Shown piece by piece: positions 33,840 through 43,903 of a DNA stretch of 64,000 nt (position 1 is the first letter of the stretch; each line of letters starts with the position of its first letter). Position numbers and translations under genes: made by a program. Source of the DNA: Flavobacteriales bacterium. GTDB lineage: Bacteria > Bacteroidota > Bacteroidia > Flavobacteriales_F > PHOS-HE28. The stretch is taken from assembly GCA_023382455.1 (NCBI GenBank), contig JAHDVX010000003.1, positions 23,497 to 87,496 on the forward strand, given 5' to 3'. The notes under the pieces are model-generated. The model ran no database searches, was not told the origin of the DNA, and worked only from the letters and a program-made list of their open reading frames with translations.

Positions 33840-34268
33840 ATGAGCATGTTGAAGGAATTCAAGGAGTTTGCAATGAAGGGCAACCTGGTCGACATCGCGG
33901 TCGGCTTTGTGATGGGTGCCGCCTTCACCAAACTGGTCACCGCATTTACCGGTGGTATCGTATCACCACTGATCAGCTTGCTGACCAGTGACGTGAACTT
34001 CAACAACTTGAAATGGGTGCTGCGCAGTGCTGTTCCCGAAGCCAAGGATGCGGCTGGTGCAGTGCTCACCCCCGCGGTGGAGGAGGTGGCCGTGAAGTAT
34101 GGTGAATTCCTGCAGACCACGATCGACTTCATCATTGTGGCCTTTGTGATGTTCCTGGTGGTGAAGGCCGTGAACCGGATGAAGAAGCCGGAAGCACCAG
34201 CCGCGCCCGCCGGACCCACGGAAGACCAGAAGCTGCTGATGGAGATCCGCGACCTGCTGAAGAAGTAG
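33840..34268 (+). CDS. mscL: Large-conductance mechanosensitive channel MscL
   Basis: A 142-residue pore protein that opens under membrane tension to protect against osmotic downshock. The conserved first helix (MKGNLVDIAVGFVMGAAF, about residues 12-29), TM1 pore-lining glycines and the second helix (IDFIIVAFVMFLVVKAVN, about residues 97-114) match the family. The C-terminal tail carries a proline/alanine linker and a short amphipathic helix. The ATG at 33840 or 33846 could start it; the former is taken. A strong hairpin terminator follows 19 bases after the stop. Confidence 0.95.
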   Translation: MSMLKEFKEFAMKGNLVDIAVGFVMGAAFTKLVTAFTGGIVSPLISLLTSDVNFNNLKWVLRSAVPEAKDAAGAVLTPAVEEVAVKYGEFLQTTIDFIIVAFVMFLVVKAVNRMKKPEAPAAPAGPTEDQKLLMEIRDLLKK

Positions 34269-34286
34269 GACTGCCGTACCAATTGC

Positions 34287-34317
34287 GCAAAGCCCCCGGG
34301 GACATCGGGGGCTTTGC
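34287..34317 (+). terminator. Rho-independent-like terminator after mscL
   Basis: GCAAAGCCCCCG at 34287-34298 pairs perfectly with 34306-34317 across a seven-base loop, followed by ATTTCC. It is 19 bases past the mscL stop and 13 bases before the end of the convergent ABC gene, so it may serve both strands. Confidence 0.75.
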
Positions 34318-34329
34318 ATTTCCGAGGGA

Positions 34330-35112
34330 TCAAGGCCGGAAACGGTGTGTGCCGGTCAGCGGATCGATGGCCACGCCGCTTCCCTCGAACACGGCCGCCA
34401 ATTCACCGGTGGCCGCAGCTTGGCCCGGCGCTCCTTGCCAGATACCACCATTCGGGCGCATCAGCACCAGGCGGTCGCACAGGTCCATGGCCAACTGCAG
34501 GTCGTGCGTGCTGAAGAGGACCGCCTTGCCCTCATCGTGGGCGATGGTGCGCAGGGTGCGTACGATGGCCGCGCGGTTGGGCAGGTCCAGGAAGGCGGTG
34601 GGCTCATCCAGCAGCAATACGGGCGTGGTCTGTGCAAATGCCCGGGCGATCATCACCTTCTGGCACTCGCCGTCGCTGCACGTGGCCAAGGTCCGTCCGC
34701 TCAGATGCTGCGCATCTGTTCGTGCGAGGGCCTGTTCCACCGCCTTGCGGTCGGTGGCTGTGATCCGCCCCCAGCGGTCGGTCCACGGCTGCCGGCCCAG
34801 CGCCACCACGGTATCCACGTCCAGCTCGCCGCCGGGCGGCCGGGCAGTGAGCACCACCGCGATGTGGCGGGCGCGTTCCGTGGCGGACATGGCGTGGACA
34901 TCGCGGCCATTCACCTGAACAGCACCCGCCATCGGCATGGCCAATCCGGCCAGGGTGCGCAGCAGGGTGCTCTTGCCCACGCCATTCGGGCCAAGCAAGG
35001 CCACCAGCTCGCCGGAGGCCAGTTCCATCGCGATGTTCCGCGCCAACACCGTGCGGCCGTGGCCGATGTCCAGGTTGCGCGCTTCCAGGCCCGGTTCCGA
35101 TGTCTGTGTCAT
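34330..35112 (-). CDS. FecE/BtuD-type ABC transporter ATP-binding protein
   Basis: A 260-residue ATPase with Walker A GPNGVGKST (about residues 36-44), the signature loop CSDGE (about residue 144, a variant of LSGGQ), Walker B VLLLDEPTAFLD (about residue 163) and the H-loop in FSTHDLQ. It energises import with the adjacent permease; family members serve ferric siderophores, haem or cobalamin. The ATG at 35112 overlaps the stop of the permease gene (ATGA), so the pair is translationally coupled. An alternative start lies three codons upstream. No solute-binding protein is linked, so the cargo cannot be named. Confidence 0.87.
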   Translation of the reverse strand: MTQTSEPGLEARNLDIGHGRTVLARNIAMELASGELVALLGPNGVGKSTLLRTLAGLAMPMAGAVQVNGRDVHAMSATERARHIAVVLTARPPGGELDVDTVVALGRQPWTDRWGRITATDRKAVEQALARTDAQHLSGRTLATCSDGECQKVMIARAFAQTTPVLLLDEPTAFLDLPNRAAIVRTLRTIAHDEGKAVLFSTHDLQLAMDLCDRLVLMRPNGGIWQGAPGQAAATGELAAVFEGSGVAIDPLTGTHRFRP

Positions 35113-36116
35113 TGTCCCCATTTCCTTCCGCCCAGCAACACCCACAAGACCACCGGCGCGCCCAGCAGGCTGGTCACGGCGTTCAACGGCAACGCACCGC
35201 CCGTCCATGGTGCCCGCACGGCAAGGTCGCAGGCCACGGCCAAGGCCACGCCCAGGAGGATGGTGCCCGGCATGAGCACCCGGTGGTCGGCCGTACGCAG
35301 GAAGGCACGCGCCACATGCGGTACCGCCAGGCCAAGAAAGGCCACCGGTCCGCAGAATGCAGTGATGGAGCCCGCCAACAGGCCCGAGGTCCAGATGGCG
35401 ATGCGCCGCACGCGCCCCACATCCGTGCCCAGACTTCGCGCGTGGTCCTCTCCCACCAGCAGGGCGTTCATCGGTTTCACCAAGGCCAGGGCGAGCAGCA
35501 AACCCACGGCGACGGGGATGAGCAACCACGGCAGCCGCTGGGGGGTCGATCCGGCGAAGGAGCCCATGCCCCACAGCACGAAGCCCTTGAGCGCACCGGG
35601 CTCACTGGCCGCTTGGAGCACGCTCACCAGCGCGGTGCACAGGTAGCTGAGCATCAGGCCGAGGATCAACAAGGTGGCCCCGTTCCCCACCCGCCGATCG
35701 GCCAGCAGCACCAGCATCAGCACGGCCAACGCCCCGAACCACGCGGCCGCCGAGACCAGCAGGTCCTGGGGAAGCGCGGCCGCGGACCAAATGGGCCGTG
35801 CCAGCATCACAAGCGCCACGCCTACCGCCGCACCGCCGGTGAGGCCCAGGACACCGGGGCCGGCCAAGGGATTGTGGAAGACGGTCTGCATCAGCAGGCC
35901 TGCCGCTGCAAGGCCCGCCCCGGCAGCAGCCGCCGTTAGCACCTGCGGCATGCGCACCTCCAGCACGATCACGGCATCGGTACCCGTGCCTTGGCCGAGC
36001 AGGGTGGCCCAAACATCCGCCAACGGCAGGTCCACGCTGCCCAAGGCGAGGCCCAACAAGGCCAGCAGCACGGACGCCACCGCGAAGCCCACCAACCACC
36101 AGCCCTTGCCGCCCAT
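35109..36116 (-). CDS. FecCD/BtuC-family ABC transporter permease
   Basis: A 335-residue inner-membrane permease with about ten helices. MQTVFHNPLAGPGVLGLTGGAAVG (about residues 80-103) is the signature of the FecCD family, and the segment AFCGPVAFLGLAVPHVAR (about residue 254) is the coupling-region motif. Substrates are iron-siderophore, haem or cobalamin complexes. MGGKGWWLVG at 36116 fits the family N-terminus; an upstream ATG at 36137 is possible. It is followed by its ATPase with a four-base overlap and preceded by a divergent DUF3817 gene. Confidence 0.88.
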   Translation of the reverse strand: MGGKGWWLVGFAVASVLLALLGLALGSVDLPLADVWATLLGQGTGTDAVIVLEVRMPQVLTAAAAGAGLAAAGLLMQTVFHNPLAGPGVLGLTGGAAVGVALVMLARPIWSAAALPQDLLVSAAAWFGALAVLMLVLLADRRVGNGATLLILGLMLSYLCTALVSVLQAASEPGALKGFVLWGMGSFAGSTPQRLPWLLIPVAVGLLLALALVKPMNALLVGEDHARSLGTDVGRVRRIAIWTSGLLAGSITAFCGPVAFLGLAVPHVARAFLRTADHRVLMPGTILLGVALAVACDLAVRAPWTGGALPLNAVTSLLGAPVVLWVLLGGRKWGQ

Positions 36117-36275
36117 ACGGCAAACATAGCGGGCCATGGCATCAGCGCATGTGCGGGCCGGTGGCGCAATGCGCCCATCGGCAGGCTGAAAAGCCAATAA
36201 GTGCAACAGTCCGGCCCGGTTCCTTGCCCAAGTATGACGGACATGCAATGCCACCAACCGATCTTTGCCACCGAA

Positions 36276-36566
36276 ATGAACGAACACGCATCCGTGATCC
36301 AGCGGTTCCGCTGGGTGGCCATTCTTGAAGGCATCAGCTTCCTGGTCCTCCTGTTCATCGCCATGCCGCTGAAGTACTTCGCCAACTTGCCCTTGGCCGT
36401 GAAATACACCGGCTGGGCCCACGGCATCCTGTTCATCGGCTACATCATCCTCGCGATACCCTTGTTCACCCGGGTGAAATGGCCGATGGAACGGATCTAC
36501 GGCGTGGGCGTGGCCTCGCTGCTGCCCTTCGGCACCTTCGTGCTGGAGCGTCGCTGGCTGCGTTGA
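36276..36566 (+). CDS. DUF3817 domain-containing small membrane protein
   Basis: A 96-residue protein with three or four predicted helices. FRWVAILEGISFLVLLFIAMP and the following WAHGILFIGYI (about residues 11-66) match DUF3817, a family of small integral membrane proteins without an assigned role. The ATG at 36276 begins MNEHASVIQRF directly before the first helix; upstream ATGs give non-family sequence. A box reading GATCTTTGCC lies 10 bases before the start. Confidence 0.82.
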   Translation: MNEHASVIQRFRWVAILEGISFLVLLFIAMPLKYFANLPLAVKYTGWAHGILFIGYIILAIPLFTRVKWPMERIYGVGVASLLPFGTFVLERRWLR

Positions 36567-36608
36567 TCGTGCCGACCGCCTAGGTCCTTCGCGCGGGCCA
36601 CGCCGCTA

Positions 36609-38387
36609 TCACTTGGCCTTGACCAGGCCTTCCGGGAGGTACTCGAGTACCACGGCGGCCGCATTGCTCCACCCATTTTCAGGACCGAGCTTCTCCATGC
36701 GCATCTCCAGGTAGATCGGTTGCGCGGCCACTTCGCCGTAATGTTCCGGGAAGCGCTTGCCGAACTGCATCAGGGCCTGGACATAGAACAGGGTCACATC
36801 ATAGCCGAGGAAGGCATACTCGCCCGGCTCGTTGTGGAAAGCGGCCCGGTAGGCTGAGATGAAATCGTTCACGCGCGGCGAGGCATAGTCCAGGTTGGCG
36901 TTGGCCGGCACATGGACGTTCAACTTCACCAATGCCGCCACCTCCAGGGTGGTCATGGATGGCCAGGAATCCATGCCGAACACGGTGATCTTGTGCTTGG
37001 GCACCAGGCCGGAGAACTTCGAGAGCACGGTGGTGATGAATTCCACGTCCTCACTGGGAACGATCAGGATGTTCGGCCGATGGGGATCGAGCTTTCCGAT
37101 GGCCGCCGCCACATCGCGTCGTCCGCAGCTCACCACCAGCAAGGAGTCGCGCAAGCGGCCGTTAGTGCCTTGGAGCGCCTGTTGCATCTCGCGGATCATC
37201 AGCCCTTGCAGGTCCCGCTCCGCATAGATCTCGGGCTTGAGCAGCATGATGTTATCGCGGCCATGGTGGAAGGCCAGGTAGCGCGCCATTTGTTTCAGCC
37301 GGTCGGTGCGGCTGCCAACCGCCTTGCTTACGGTGGGGTTGCCCAGGATCACCTTGTTGCTTTGCGGCACGGGGCAGATCACGGGTGCATCGCCGGTGAT
37401 CCGCACCAGGCTCTCAACGGCGGCGCGGTGGAATGGGCCGATGTACAGGTCCATGCCACGCACGGCATCGCTCCTGAACAGGGCGGCCCACTGATCCGGC
37501 TTCATGCCCGTGTCGAAGACATGCACATCGGCGTTGAGGCCGCGGGCCTCCAGGGTGTCCAGCGCCATGCCCACACCGGCGCGGAATTCCAAGGCGGCAT
37601 CCGTTACTGACCGGGGCTGGCCCTCTCCTTCCCCGCTGGCCGAGGTATCGCGCCCGGTGGAGGTGAACGGCAGCAGGAAGGCGATCCGCCGGTGCACGCC
37701 GGGGGGCGGTGCCGGCGTGGTGTCCCGTACAGCAGGGACCGCGGTCGTCAAGGACTGTTCGCCAGGGATGCGCAGGTACGTACCGGCCTTCAGGCCATCG
37801 GGGAGCCCCCCGTTGGCCTCTTTGATCCGGTCCGGGGTAAGGCCGTAATTTTTCCCCAAGGAAAAAAGTGTTTCACCGGGCTGCACCAAGTGGAACCGGG
37901 CGCTGTCCTGGGCGGCGGGCTGCACGGCAGCCGGAGGTGCGGCGGTGCTGGTGGCCACCTGGATCCGCAGTTCCATGCCCGGATGGATGCCGTATTGCAG
38001 GTCCGGGTTCATCCGGCGCAGATCCTCTTGCGTGATGCCATACTTGCGGGCCACCCCGTAGATGGTCTCTTTCCGTGCCACCTTATGCACCAGGGCACCG
38101 TCGTCCAGGCGCGGTGCGGTCTTCAGTTCCTTCTTCGATTGCTCCTTCACAGGCACCAGGATCACCTGGCCGATGCTCAGGCCCTCGGCCGCACCGGGGT
38201 TGGCCTCCAGCAAGGCGTTCAAGGGCACGGCGTAGTGGCGGCTGAGGCCGAAAAGGGTCTCGCCTTGGCGCACGGCGTGCGCGATGTACTTGTCGCCGTT
38301 CACCACGCGCACATCCTGGGCGTGGGTCGCCAAGGCCATCGCCAAGGCGGCCAACGCGGCCAGGAGGAGCCTTCGGGTCATTCCCAT
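36609..38387 (-). CDS. LysM domain protein fused to a periplasmic receptor-like domain
   Basis: A 592-residue envelope protein with a signal peptide (about residues 1-24). Three LysM peptidoglycan-binding modules follow: [19 protein letters not shown] (about 37-81), [19 protein letters not shown] (about 100-143) and [19 protein letters not shown] (about 166-208). The C-terminal half from about residue 235 ([11 protein letters not shown]) resembles a type-1 periplasmic binding protein fold ([20 protein letters not shown]). Bacteroidota often have this protein beside guaA. Its gene overlaps the guaA stop by ten bases from the 38387 start, or as an exact ATGA junction if 38381 (MTRRLLL) is used. 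No ligand is known. Confidence 0.85.
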   Translation of the reverse strand: MGMTRRLLLAALAALAMALATHAQDVRVVNGDKYIAHAVRQGETLFGLSRHYAVPLNALLEANPGAAEGLSIGQVILVPVKEQSKKELKTAPRLDDGALVHKVARKETIYGVARKYGITQEDLRRMNPDLQYGIHPGMELRIQVATSTAAPPAAVQPAAQDSARFHLVQPGETLFSLGKNYGLTPDRIKEANGGLPDGLKAGTYLRIPGEQSLTTAVPAVRDTTPAPPPGVHRRIAFLLPFTSTGRDTSASGEGEGQPRSVTDAALEFRAGVGMALDTLEARGLNADVHVFDTGMKPDQWAALFRSDAVRGMDLYIGPFHRAAVESLVRITGDAPVICPVPQSNKVILGNPTVSKAVGSRTDRLKQMARYLAFHHGRDNIMLLKPEIYAERDLQGLMIREMQQALQGTNGRLRDSLLVVSCGRRDVAAAIGKLDPHRPNILIVPSEDVEFITTVLSKFSGLVPKHKITVFGMDSWPSMTTLEVAALVKLNVHVPANANLDYASPRVNDFISAYRAAFHNEPGEYAFLGYDVTLFYVQALMQFGKRFPEHYGEVAAQPIYLEMRMEKLGPENGWSNAAAVVLEYLPEGLVKAK

Positions 38388-39913
38388 TCGATGGTGGCCG
38401 GGGGCTTGCTGCTGATGTCGTACACCACGCGGTTCACGCCCCTCACCTTGTTGATGATGTCATTCGAGATCCGTGCCAGGAATTCATACGGCAGGTGGCA
38501 CCAGTCGGCGGTCATGCCATCGGTGCTGGACACGGCGCGCAAGGCCACGGCATTCTCGTAGGTCCGTTCATCGCCCATCACGCCCACGCTGCGCACGGGC
38601 AAGAGGATGGCACCGGCCTGCCACACCTGGTCGTACAGGCCCGCATCGCGCAGGCCCTGGATGAAGATGTGGTCCACCTCCTGGAGCACGGCCACCTTCG
38701 CAGCGGTGATCTCGCCCAGGATCCGGATTGCCAGGCCCGGCCCCGGGAACGGGTGCCGGCCGAGGATGGCCGGATCAAGCCCCAGGGTCTTTCCCACCCG
38801 TCGAACTTCATCCTTGAAGAGCGAGCGCAAAGGCTCCACCACCTTGAGGTTCATGCGTTCGGGCAATCCGCCCACGTTGTGGTGGCTCTTGATGGTGACG
38901 CTGGGGCCGTGCACGCTCACGCTTTCGATCACGTCGGGGTAGATGGTCCCCTGTCCCAGCCATTTCACGCCCTGGATGCGCTTGGCCTCCTCGTCGAACA
39001 CCTCAATGAACGTGCGACCGATGGCCTTGCGCTTGGCCTCGGGGTCCTCCAGCCCGGCAAGGGCCGAGTAGAACTTCCCGCGTGCGTCAATGCCCTTGAT
39101 GTTGAGGCCCATGTGGCGGTAGCTCTCCAGCACGGCGTTGAACTCGCCTTTCCGCAGCAGGCCGTTGTCCACGAAAATGCAGTGCAGCCGGTCGCCGATG
39201 GCCCGGTGAAGCAGCATGGCGGCCACGGAACTGTCCACGCCGCCGCTGAGCGCAAGGACCACTTGGTCGTTGCCGAGCTGGGCGCGAAGTGAATCCACGG
39301 TCTCTTCCACGAAGGCCTTGGGCGTGTGGTCCGCGGGGCAGCCGCAAATGCCGATCACGAAGTTCCGCAGCAGTTGCAGGCCGTCGGTGCTGTGGAAGAC
39401 CTCCGGGTGGAACTGCACGCCGAAGGTTTCCTCGCCCTTGAGGCGGAATGCGGCCACGGGCACGCTATTGGTGCAGGCCAGGATCTCCATGGTGGCTGAG
39501 GCGCCCAGGATGCTGTCGCCGTGGCTCATCCACACCTGGGTGCCTGCGTGGATGCCGGTGAAGAGCGGGCCTTCCACCAGGATCCGGTCCAAGTGGGCAC
39601 GGCCGTATTCACGGACATCGCTGCGCACCACCTCCCCTCCTGCCCTTTTGGCGAGCAACTGGGCGCCGTAGCACACGCCGAGCACGGGGATGTGCCCTTG
39701 CAGGCCGCTGAGCTCGGTGTCCGGTGCGCCTTCATCGAACACCGATGCGGGGCTGCCGCTGAGGATCACGCCCTTCACCGACGGGTCGTTGGCGAAGGAG
39801 GCGGCCGAACGGAACGGGTGGATCTCGCAATACACATCGAGCTCGCGCACGCGGCGGGCGAGCAGCTGGGTGTACTGGGACCCGTGGTCGAGAATGAGGA
39901 TCTTGGTCTGCAA
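38378..39913 (-). CDS. guaA: GMP synthase (glutamine-hydrolysing)
   Basis: A 511-residue enzyme converting XMP to GMP with glutamine and ATP. The class-I amidotransferase triad is Cys81 (GVCYGAQ), His169 and Glu171 (QFHPEVF). The ATP pyrophosphatase loop SGGVDSS is at residues 223-229, and the C-terminal dimerisation domain ends in TIEWE, the conserved GMP synthase terminus. The start is a TTG at 39913: no ATG or GTG lies upstream before the family N-terminus ([15 protein letters not shown]). A TAnnTTTG promoter box lies 19 bases upstream. The stop overlaps the LysM/receptor-like gene. Confidence 0.96.
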   Translation of the reverse strand: MQTKILILDHGSQYTQLLARRVRELDVYCEIHPFRSAASFANDPSVKGVILSGSPASVFDEGAPDTELSGLQGHIPVLGVCYGAQLLAKRAGGEVVRSDVREYGRAHLDRILVEGPLFTGIHAGTQVWMSHGDSILGASATMEILACTNSVPVAAFRLKGEETFGVQFHPEVFHSTDGLQLLRNFVIGICGCPADHTPKAFVEETVDSLRAQLGNDQVVLALSGGVDSSVAAMLLHRAIGDRLHCIFVDNGLLRKGEFNAVLESYRHMGLNIKGIDARGKFYSALAGLEDPEAKRKAIGRTFIEVFDEEAKRIQGVKWLGQGTIYPDVIESVSVHGPSVTIKSHHNVGGLPERMNLKVVEPLRSLFKDEVRRVGKTLGLDPAILGRHPFPGPGLAIRILGEITAAKVAVLQEVDHIFIQGLRDAGLYDQVWQAGAILLPVRSVGVMGDERTYENAVALRAVSSTDGMTADWCHLPYEFLARISNDIINKVRGVNRVVYDISSKPPATIEWE

Positions 39914-39932
39914 GGGGAAAAAGTTTGGCCGC

Positions 39933-39940
39933 CAAAGGTA
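39933..39940 (-). promoter_or_regulatory. Candidate -7 promoter box TACCTTTG for guaA
   Basis: On the minus strand the sequence reads TACCTTTG, an exact TAnnTTTG match, ending 19 bases before the TTG start of guaA, which would give a leader of roughly a dozen bases. Confidence 0.55.
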
Positions 39941-39973
39941 TTCCCCGGCGAAGTTCCGGGGCTCGGGCGCGGT

Positions 39974-40852
39974 TCAGTGTTTCACCGAACGCTCCACATA
40001 GGCGATGATCTCGCCCGCGATGTCCTTCCCCGTGGCCTGCTCGATGCCTTCCAACCCCGGCGAGGCGTTGACCTCCAGCACCAGGGGGCCACGCGCGCTT
40101 TGGATCATATCCACCCCGGCCACGCGCAGACCCAAGGCCCGCGCTGCGTGGATCGCCATTTCCTCCTCCTCGGCCGAAAGCTCGATCAGCTCCGCCTTGC
40201 CGCCTCGGTGCAAGTTGCTCCGGAACTCCCCTTCCTTGCCCCGGCGGCGCATGGCGCCAACGATGGTGCCGTCCACCACGAAGGCGCGGATATCCTCACC
40301 GCGGGCCTCCTGGATGAACTCCTGCACGATCACGCGGGCACGCAGGCTGTTGAAGGCCTCGATCACCGCGATGGCGGCCTTGCGCGATTCGGCCAGCACC
40401 ACGCCCAGGCCCTGGGTGCCCTCCAGCAGCTTGATGATGCACGGTGCGCCGCCCACCTGGTCCACGGCGCTGGCCACGTCCTTGCTGTAGTTGGTGAACA
40501 CGGTGCGCGGCATGTCCACCCCGGCCTTGCTGAGGATCTGCAGGCTCCGTAGCTTGTCGCGGCTGCGCACCAGCGACTGGCTCTCCACGGTGGTGAACAC
40601 CTTCATGGCCTCGAACTGGCGTACCACCGAGGCCCCGTAGAAGGTCACGCTGGCGCCGATGCGGGGAATGATGGCGTCCACCTGTTGCAGGCGCTCGCCG
40701 CCATGCAGCACATGCGGGTCCTTGCGGGCGATCACCAGGTCGCACTTCACGTGATCGACCACGCTGACGGCATGGCCCCGGGCCCTGCCGGCCTCCACGA
40801 TCCGCCGCGTGGAATACAGCTTGCTGTTGCGCGAAAGGACCAGGATGTGCAT
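39974..40852 (-). CDS. rimK: RimK-family alpha-L-glutamate ligase (ATP-grasp)
   Basis: A 292-residue ATP-grasp ligase. N-terminal MHILVLSRNSKLYSTRRIVE matches RimK-like proteins; the ATP-binding loop includes CIIKLLEGTQGLGVVL (about residues 137-152) and IVQEFIQEARGEDIRAFV (about residues 174-191), and the metal-binding segment VLEVNASPGLEGIEQ lies near residue 258. In E. coli, RimK adds glutamates to ribosomal protein S6; in other bacteria relatives make other glutamate-linked products. A TAnnTTTG box lies 16 bases before the start. The PAP2-like gene just upstream on the same strand ends 21 bases away. Confidence 0.9.
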   Translation of the reverse strand: MHILVLSRNSKLYSTRRIVEAGRARGHAVSVVDHVKCDLVIARKDPHVLHGGERLQQVDAIIPRIGASVTFYGASVVRQFEAMKVFTTVESQSLVRSRDKLRSLQILSKAGVDMPRTVFTNYSKDVASAVDQVGGAPCIIKLLEGTQGLGVVLAESRKAAIAVIEAFNSLRARVIVQEFIQEARGEDIRAFVVDGTIVGAMRRRGKEGEFRSNLHRGGKAELIELSAEEEEMAIHAARALGLRVAGVDMIQSARGPLVLEVNASPGLEGIEQATGKDIAGEIIAYVERSVKH

Positions 40853-40868
40853 CGGGGGTGATGGGGCG

Positions 40869-40876
40869 CAAAGCTA
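40869..40876 (-). promoter_or_regulatory. Candidate -7 promoter box TAGCTTTG for the RimK-like gene
   Basis: On the minus strand TAGCTTTG is an exact TAnnTTTG match, 16 bases before the ATG at 40852. It overlaps the stop of the upstream PAP2-like gene. Confidence 0.5.
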
Positions 40877-41524
40877 TACCGCTCCCGGCCCCGGTCGCAG
40901 GCCCCAACGCCGGAGCAATGCGCCCGCCAACCACCACGCCAGCAAGGCGGCCGGGATGGCGGCAAGCACATCCACGGTCCAGTGCACATGCTGCACCAGC
41001 ACCAATGCGGCCACGGCCAAGGCGGCCAGCGAGGCCAGCCACCGCACCGGTCCACGTGGGGCCACCAACGCCACAAGCACAAGGGTGGCCGTATGGCCGG
41101 AGAAGAACAGATCCTTGAGGAAGGGCGTGTTGTCCGGGTAGAAGATGGCCGTGACCGGATCCACCAAGGGAATGATGTCCGGCGGAGGCTCCAGGATGAT
41201 CAGCGCCATGGACAGCATGCGCAGCACCACCATCAGCAAGTACGCAAAAAGCCCCCGCAGCACCAGCAGGGGGCGGCCCGCTATGGAAAAGACCACCAAC
41301 AATAACGTGCCGTAAAGCACCGTGAAGGTGGGTGCCGAGGCATCCCACGGGCCGATGCGGGGCAGCAATGGTTCCGGCGGGAAGGCCCCCTGCCGGCTAC
41401 CGACCCAGCGGAAGAACACGGGCAACCCTGCAATGACGAGCACACCGGCCACCATGGCCATGGCCAAGGCCCACCTGAAACGCGGGTGGGCGATGGCGGT
41501 GCGCCAATCCGGCCGTGGCATCAT
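40874..41524 (-). CDS. PAP2/sphingomyelin-synthase-like membrane phosphatase
   Basis: A 216-residue protein with about six helices. FFSGHTATLVLVAL (about residues 141-154) and HVHWTVDVLAAIPAA (about residues 179-193) hold the histidine and aspartate spacing of the PAP2_C/sphingomyelin-synthase branch of the PAP2 superfamily, but the classic first KxxxxxxRP motif is absent, as expected for that branch. Its substrate may be a phospholipid or isoprenoid phosphate; this is not decided. The start at 41524 is followed at 41521 by a second ATG; a TACTTTGC box lies about 13 bases upstream. Confidence 0.72.
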   Translation of the reverse strand: MMPRPDWRTAIAHPRFRWALAMAMVAGVLVIAGLPVFFRWVGSRQGAFPPEPLLPRIGPWDASAPTFTVLYGTLLLVVFSIAGRPLLVLRGLFAYLLMVVLRMLSMALIILEPPPDIIPLVDPVTAIFYPDNTPFLKDLFFSGHTATLVLVALVAPRGPVRWLASLAALAVAALVLVQHVHWTVDVLAAIPAALLAWWLAGALLRRWGLRPGPGAV

Positions 41525-41586
41525 CGCGGTGCAAAGTAGCGCGAACGCCCCGTCGGCCGCGGTATCTACCTTGGCTCCCGGAAACC

Positions 41587-43128
41587 ATGCCGCTCCAGGA
41601 CCACTTCACCCGCATGCAGCAGCGCCCGCTGTTCTGGCTTACGGTGATCGCCCTGGTGCCGCGCATCCTGGCCGCCTTCTTCTCCGGCGGCTACTTCGCG
41701 CACGACGATCATTTCCTGATGATCGAGGCTGCCCAGAGCTGGGCGGATGGCCACGACTACAACAATTGGCTGCCCTGGAACCAACAGGGTGATCCCCGGC
41801 CTACCGGCCACGTGATGCTCTATCCGGGCCTCCACTACCTGCTCTTCAAGGCATGCAGCTTGGCCGGCCTCAACGACCCGTCGGCAAAGATGGTGCTGGT
41901 ACGCCTGCTGCACGCCTTGTGGAGCCTGGTGACCGTGCGCGTGGGCTACCGCATCGCCTTGCGGCTTTCCAACCCCGGTACGGCGTGGAACATCGGCCTG
42001 CTGCTCGCCTTGTACGGCTTCATGCCCTTCCTCTCGGTACGCAACCTGGTGGAAGTGGTGGCCATCCCTCCCCTGATGCTTTGTGGATGGCTCCTGGTGC
42101 GCAGGGAAGGCGCTCCCTCCAACACCGACGCCTGGCTTGCCGGCCTGTGCGCCGGACTGGCCATGGACCTGCGCTTCCAGACGATCTTCTTCAGCTTTGG
42201 TACGGGCTTGGCCCTGCTGCTATCCCGGAACCTGCGGGGGGCGGTCCTGTTCGTGCTGGGCATGCTGGTGCCGCTTTTGCTGGTGAACGCGGTGGTCGAC
42301 CTGGTCATTTGGGGCAGGCCGTTCGCGGAGATGACCGAGTACGTGCAGTACAACATGGCCAACTCCACCACCTATTTCGATCAGCCGTGGTACAACTACC
42401 TGCTGGTGCTCGCCGGTGTTTTCATTCCGCCCTTCTCGCTGGCTGTGCTCTTCGGCTTCTTCCGGCGGCCCAGGCCCCTATTGCTCTGGCTTCCTGTCTT
42501 CAACTTCCTGTTCTTCCACTCCCTGTTCCCCAACAAGCAGGAGCGCTTCATCCTCACCATCGTGCCGCTGGTGCTGGTGCTGGGCGGCACCGCATGGGAA
42601 GCCTTCCGTGCGCGGAGCCAGTGGTGGCGAGGCCATCGGGGCCTGTGGAAGGGCGTAATGGCGTGGACCTGGGGCGTGAACCTGCTGCTGCTGGTCACGC
42701 TGACCTTCAGCTACAGCAAGCATGAGCGCGTGGAGGCCATGCTGATGATGCGGAACCTGGCGGTACGGGGCATCATCGTGGAGGACACCGCCTTGCAGGA
42801 CCCGCCTATGTTCCCGCGCTTCTACTGGGGCAACTGGGATGCCCCCCTGCGCTACCTCACCGACCCGGCAACGGACATCCGGGCCTGGGCGGACGAGGTG
42901 CCCGCTGACCGGCGGGCGGACGTGGTGCTTTTCCTGGGTGAGGAGGAATTGCCCGAACGGGTGGCGCGCATGGGCGCGGCCCTCGGACCCATGCGGCTGG
43001 TGGGGCAAGCGCAGCCCGGCCTGCTGGACCGCGTGGTGCACTGGTTGAACCCGGTGAACCGCAACGCGGTGATCACAATTTATGCCATCGGGGAACGCAA
43101 CGGGCTGCCGGTGCGGGCTGGCGGATAA
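41587..43128 (+). CDS. GT-C-type glycosyltransferase (mannosyltransferase-like) membrane protein
   Basis: A 513-residue polytopic protein. AAFFSGGYFAHDDHFLMIEAAQ (about residues 28-49) places an acidic DD pair in the first extracytoplasmic loop, the catalytic-type motif of GT-C enzymes that use lipid-linked sugars. FFHSLFPNKQERFILTIVPL (about residues 305-324) matches the PIG-B/ALG9-like (Glyco_transf_22) family, and about ten helices are predicted. The sugar and acceptor are unknown. The ATG at 41587 is preferred to the frame start at 41515 because it directly precedes the first helix. It ends 19 bases before terC. Confidence 0.78.
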   Translation: MPLQDHFTRMQQRPLFWLTVIALVPRILAAFFSGGYFAHDDHFLMIEAAQSWADGHDYNNWLPWNQQGDPRPTGHVMLYPGLHYLLFKACSLAGLNDPSAKMVLVRLLHALWSLVTVRVGYRIALRLSNPGTAWNIGLLLALYGFMPFLSVRNLVEVVAIPPLMLCGWLLVRREGAPSNTDAWLAGLCAGLAMDLRFQTIFFSFGTGLALLLSRNLRGAVLFVLGMLVPLLLVNAVVDLVIWGRPFAEMTEYVQYNMANSTTYFDQPWYNYLLVLAGVFIPPFSLAVLFGFFRRPRPLLLWLPVFNFLFFHSLFPNKQERFILTIVPLVLVLGGTAWEAFRARSQWWRGHRGLWKGVMAWTWGVNLLLLVTLTFSYSKHERVEAMLMMRNLAVRGIIVEDTALQDPPMFPRFYWGNWDAPLRYLTDPATDIRAWADEVPADRRADVVLFLGEEELPERVARMGAALGPMRLVGQAQPGLLDRVVHWLNPVNRNAVITIYAIGERNGLPVRAGG

Positions 43129-43133
43129 TTTTG
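43126..43133 (+). promoter_or_regulatory. Candidate -7 promoter box TAATTTTG for terC
   Basis: An exact TAnnTTTG match that includes the TAA stop of the upstream glycosyltransferase. The terC ATG follows 14 bases later. Confidence 0.5.
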
Positions 43134-43147
43134 CGCCCCTTCAGCCC

Positions 43148-43903
<756 letters not shown>

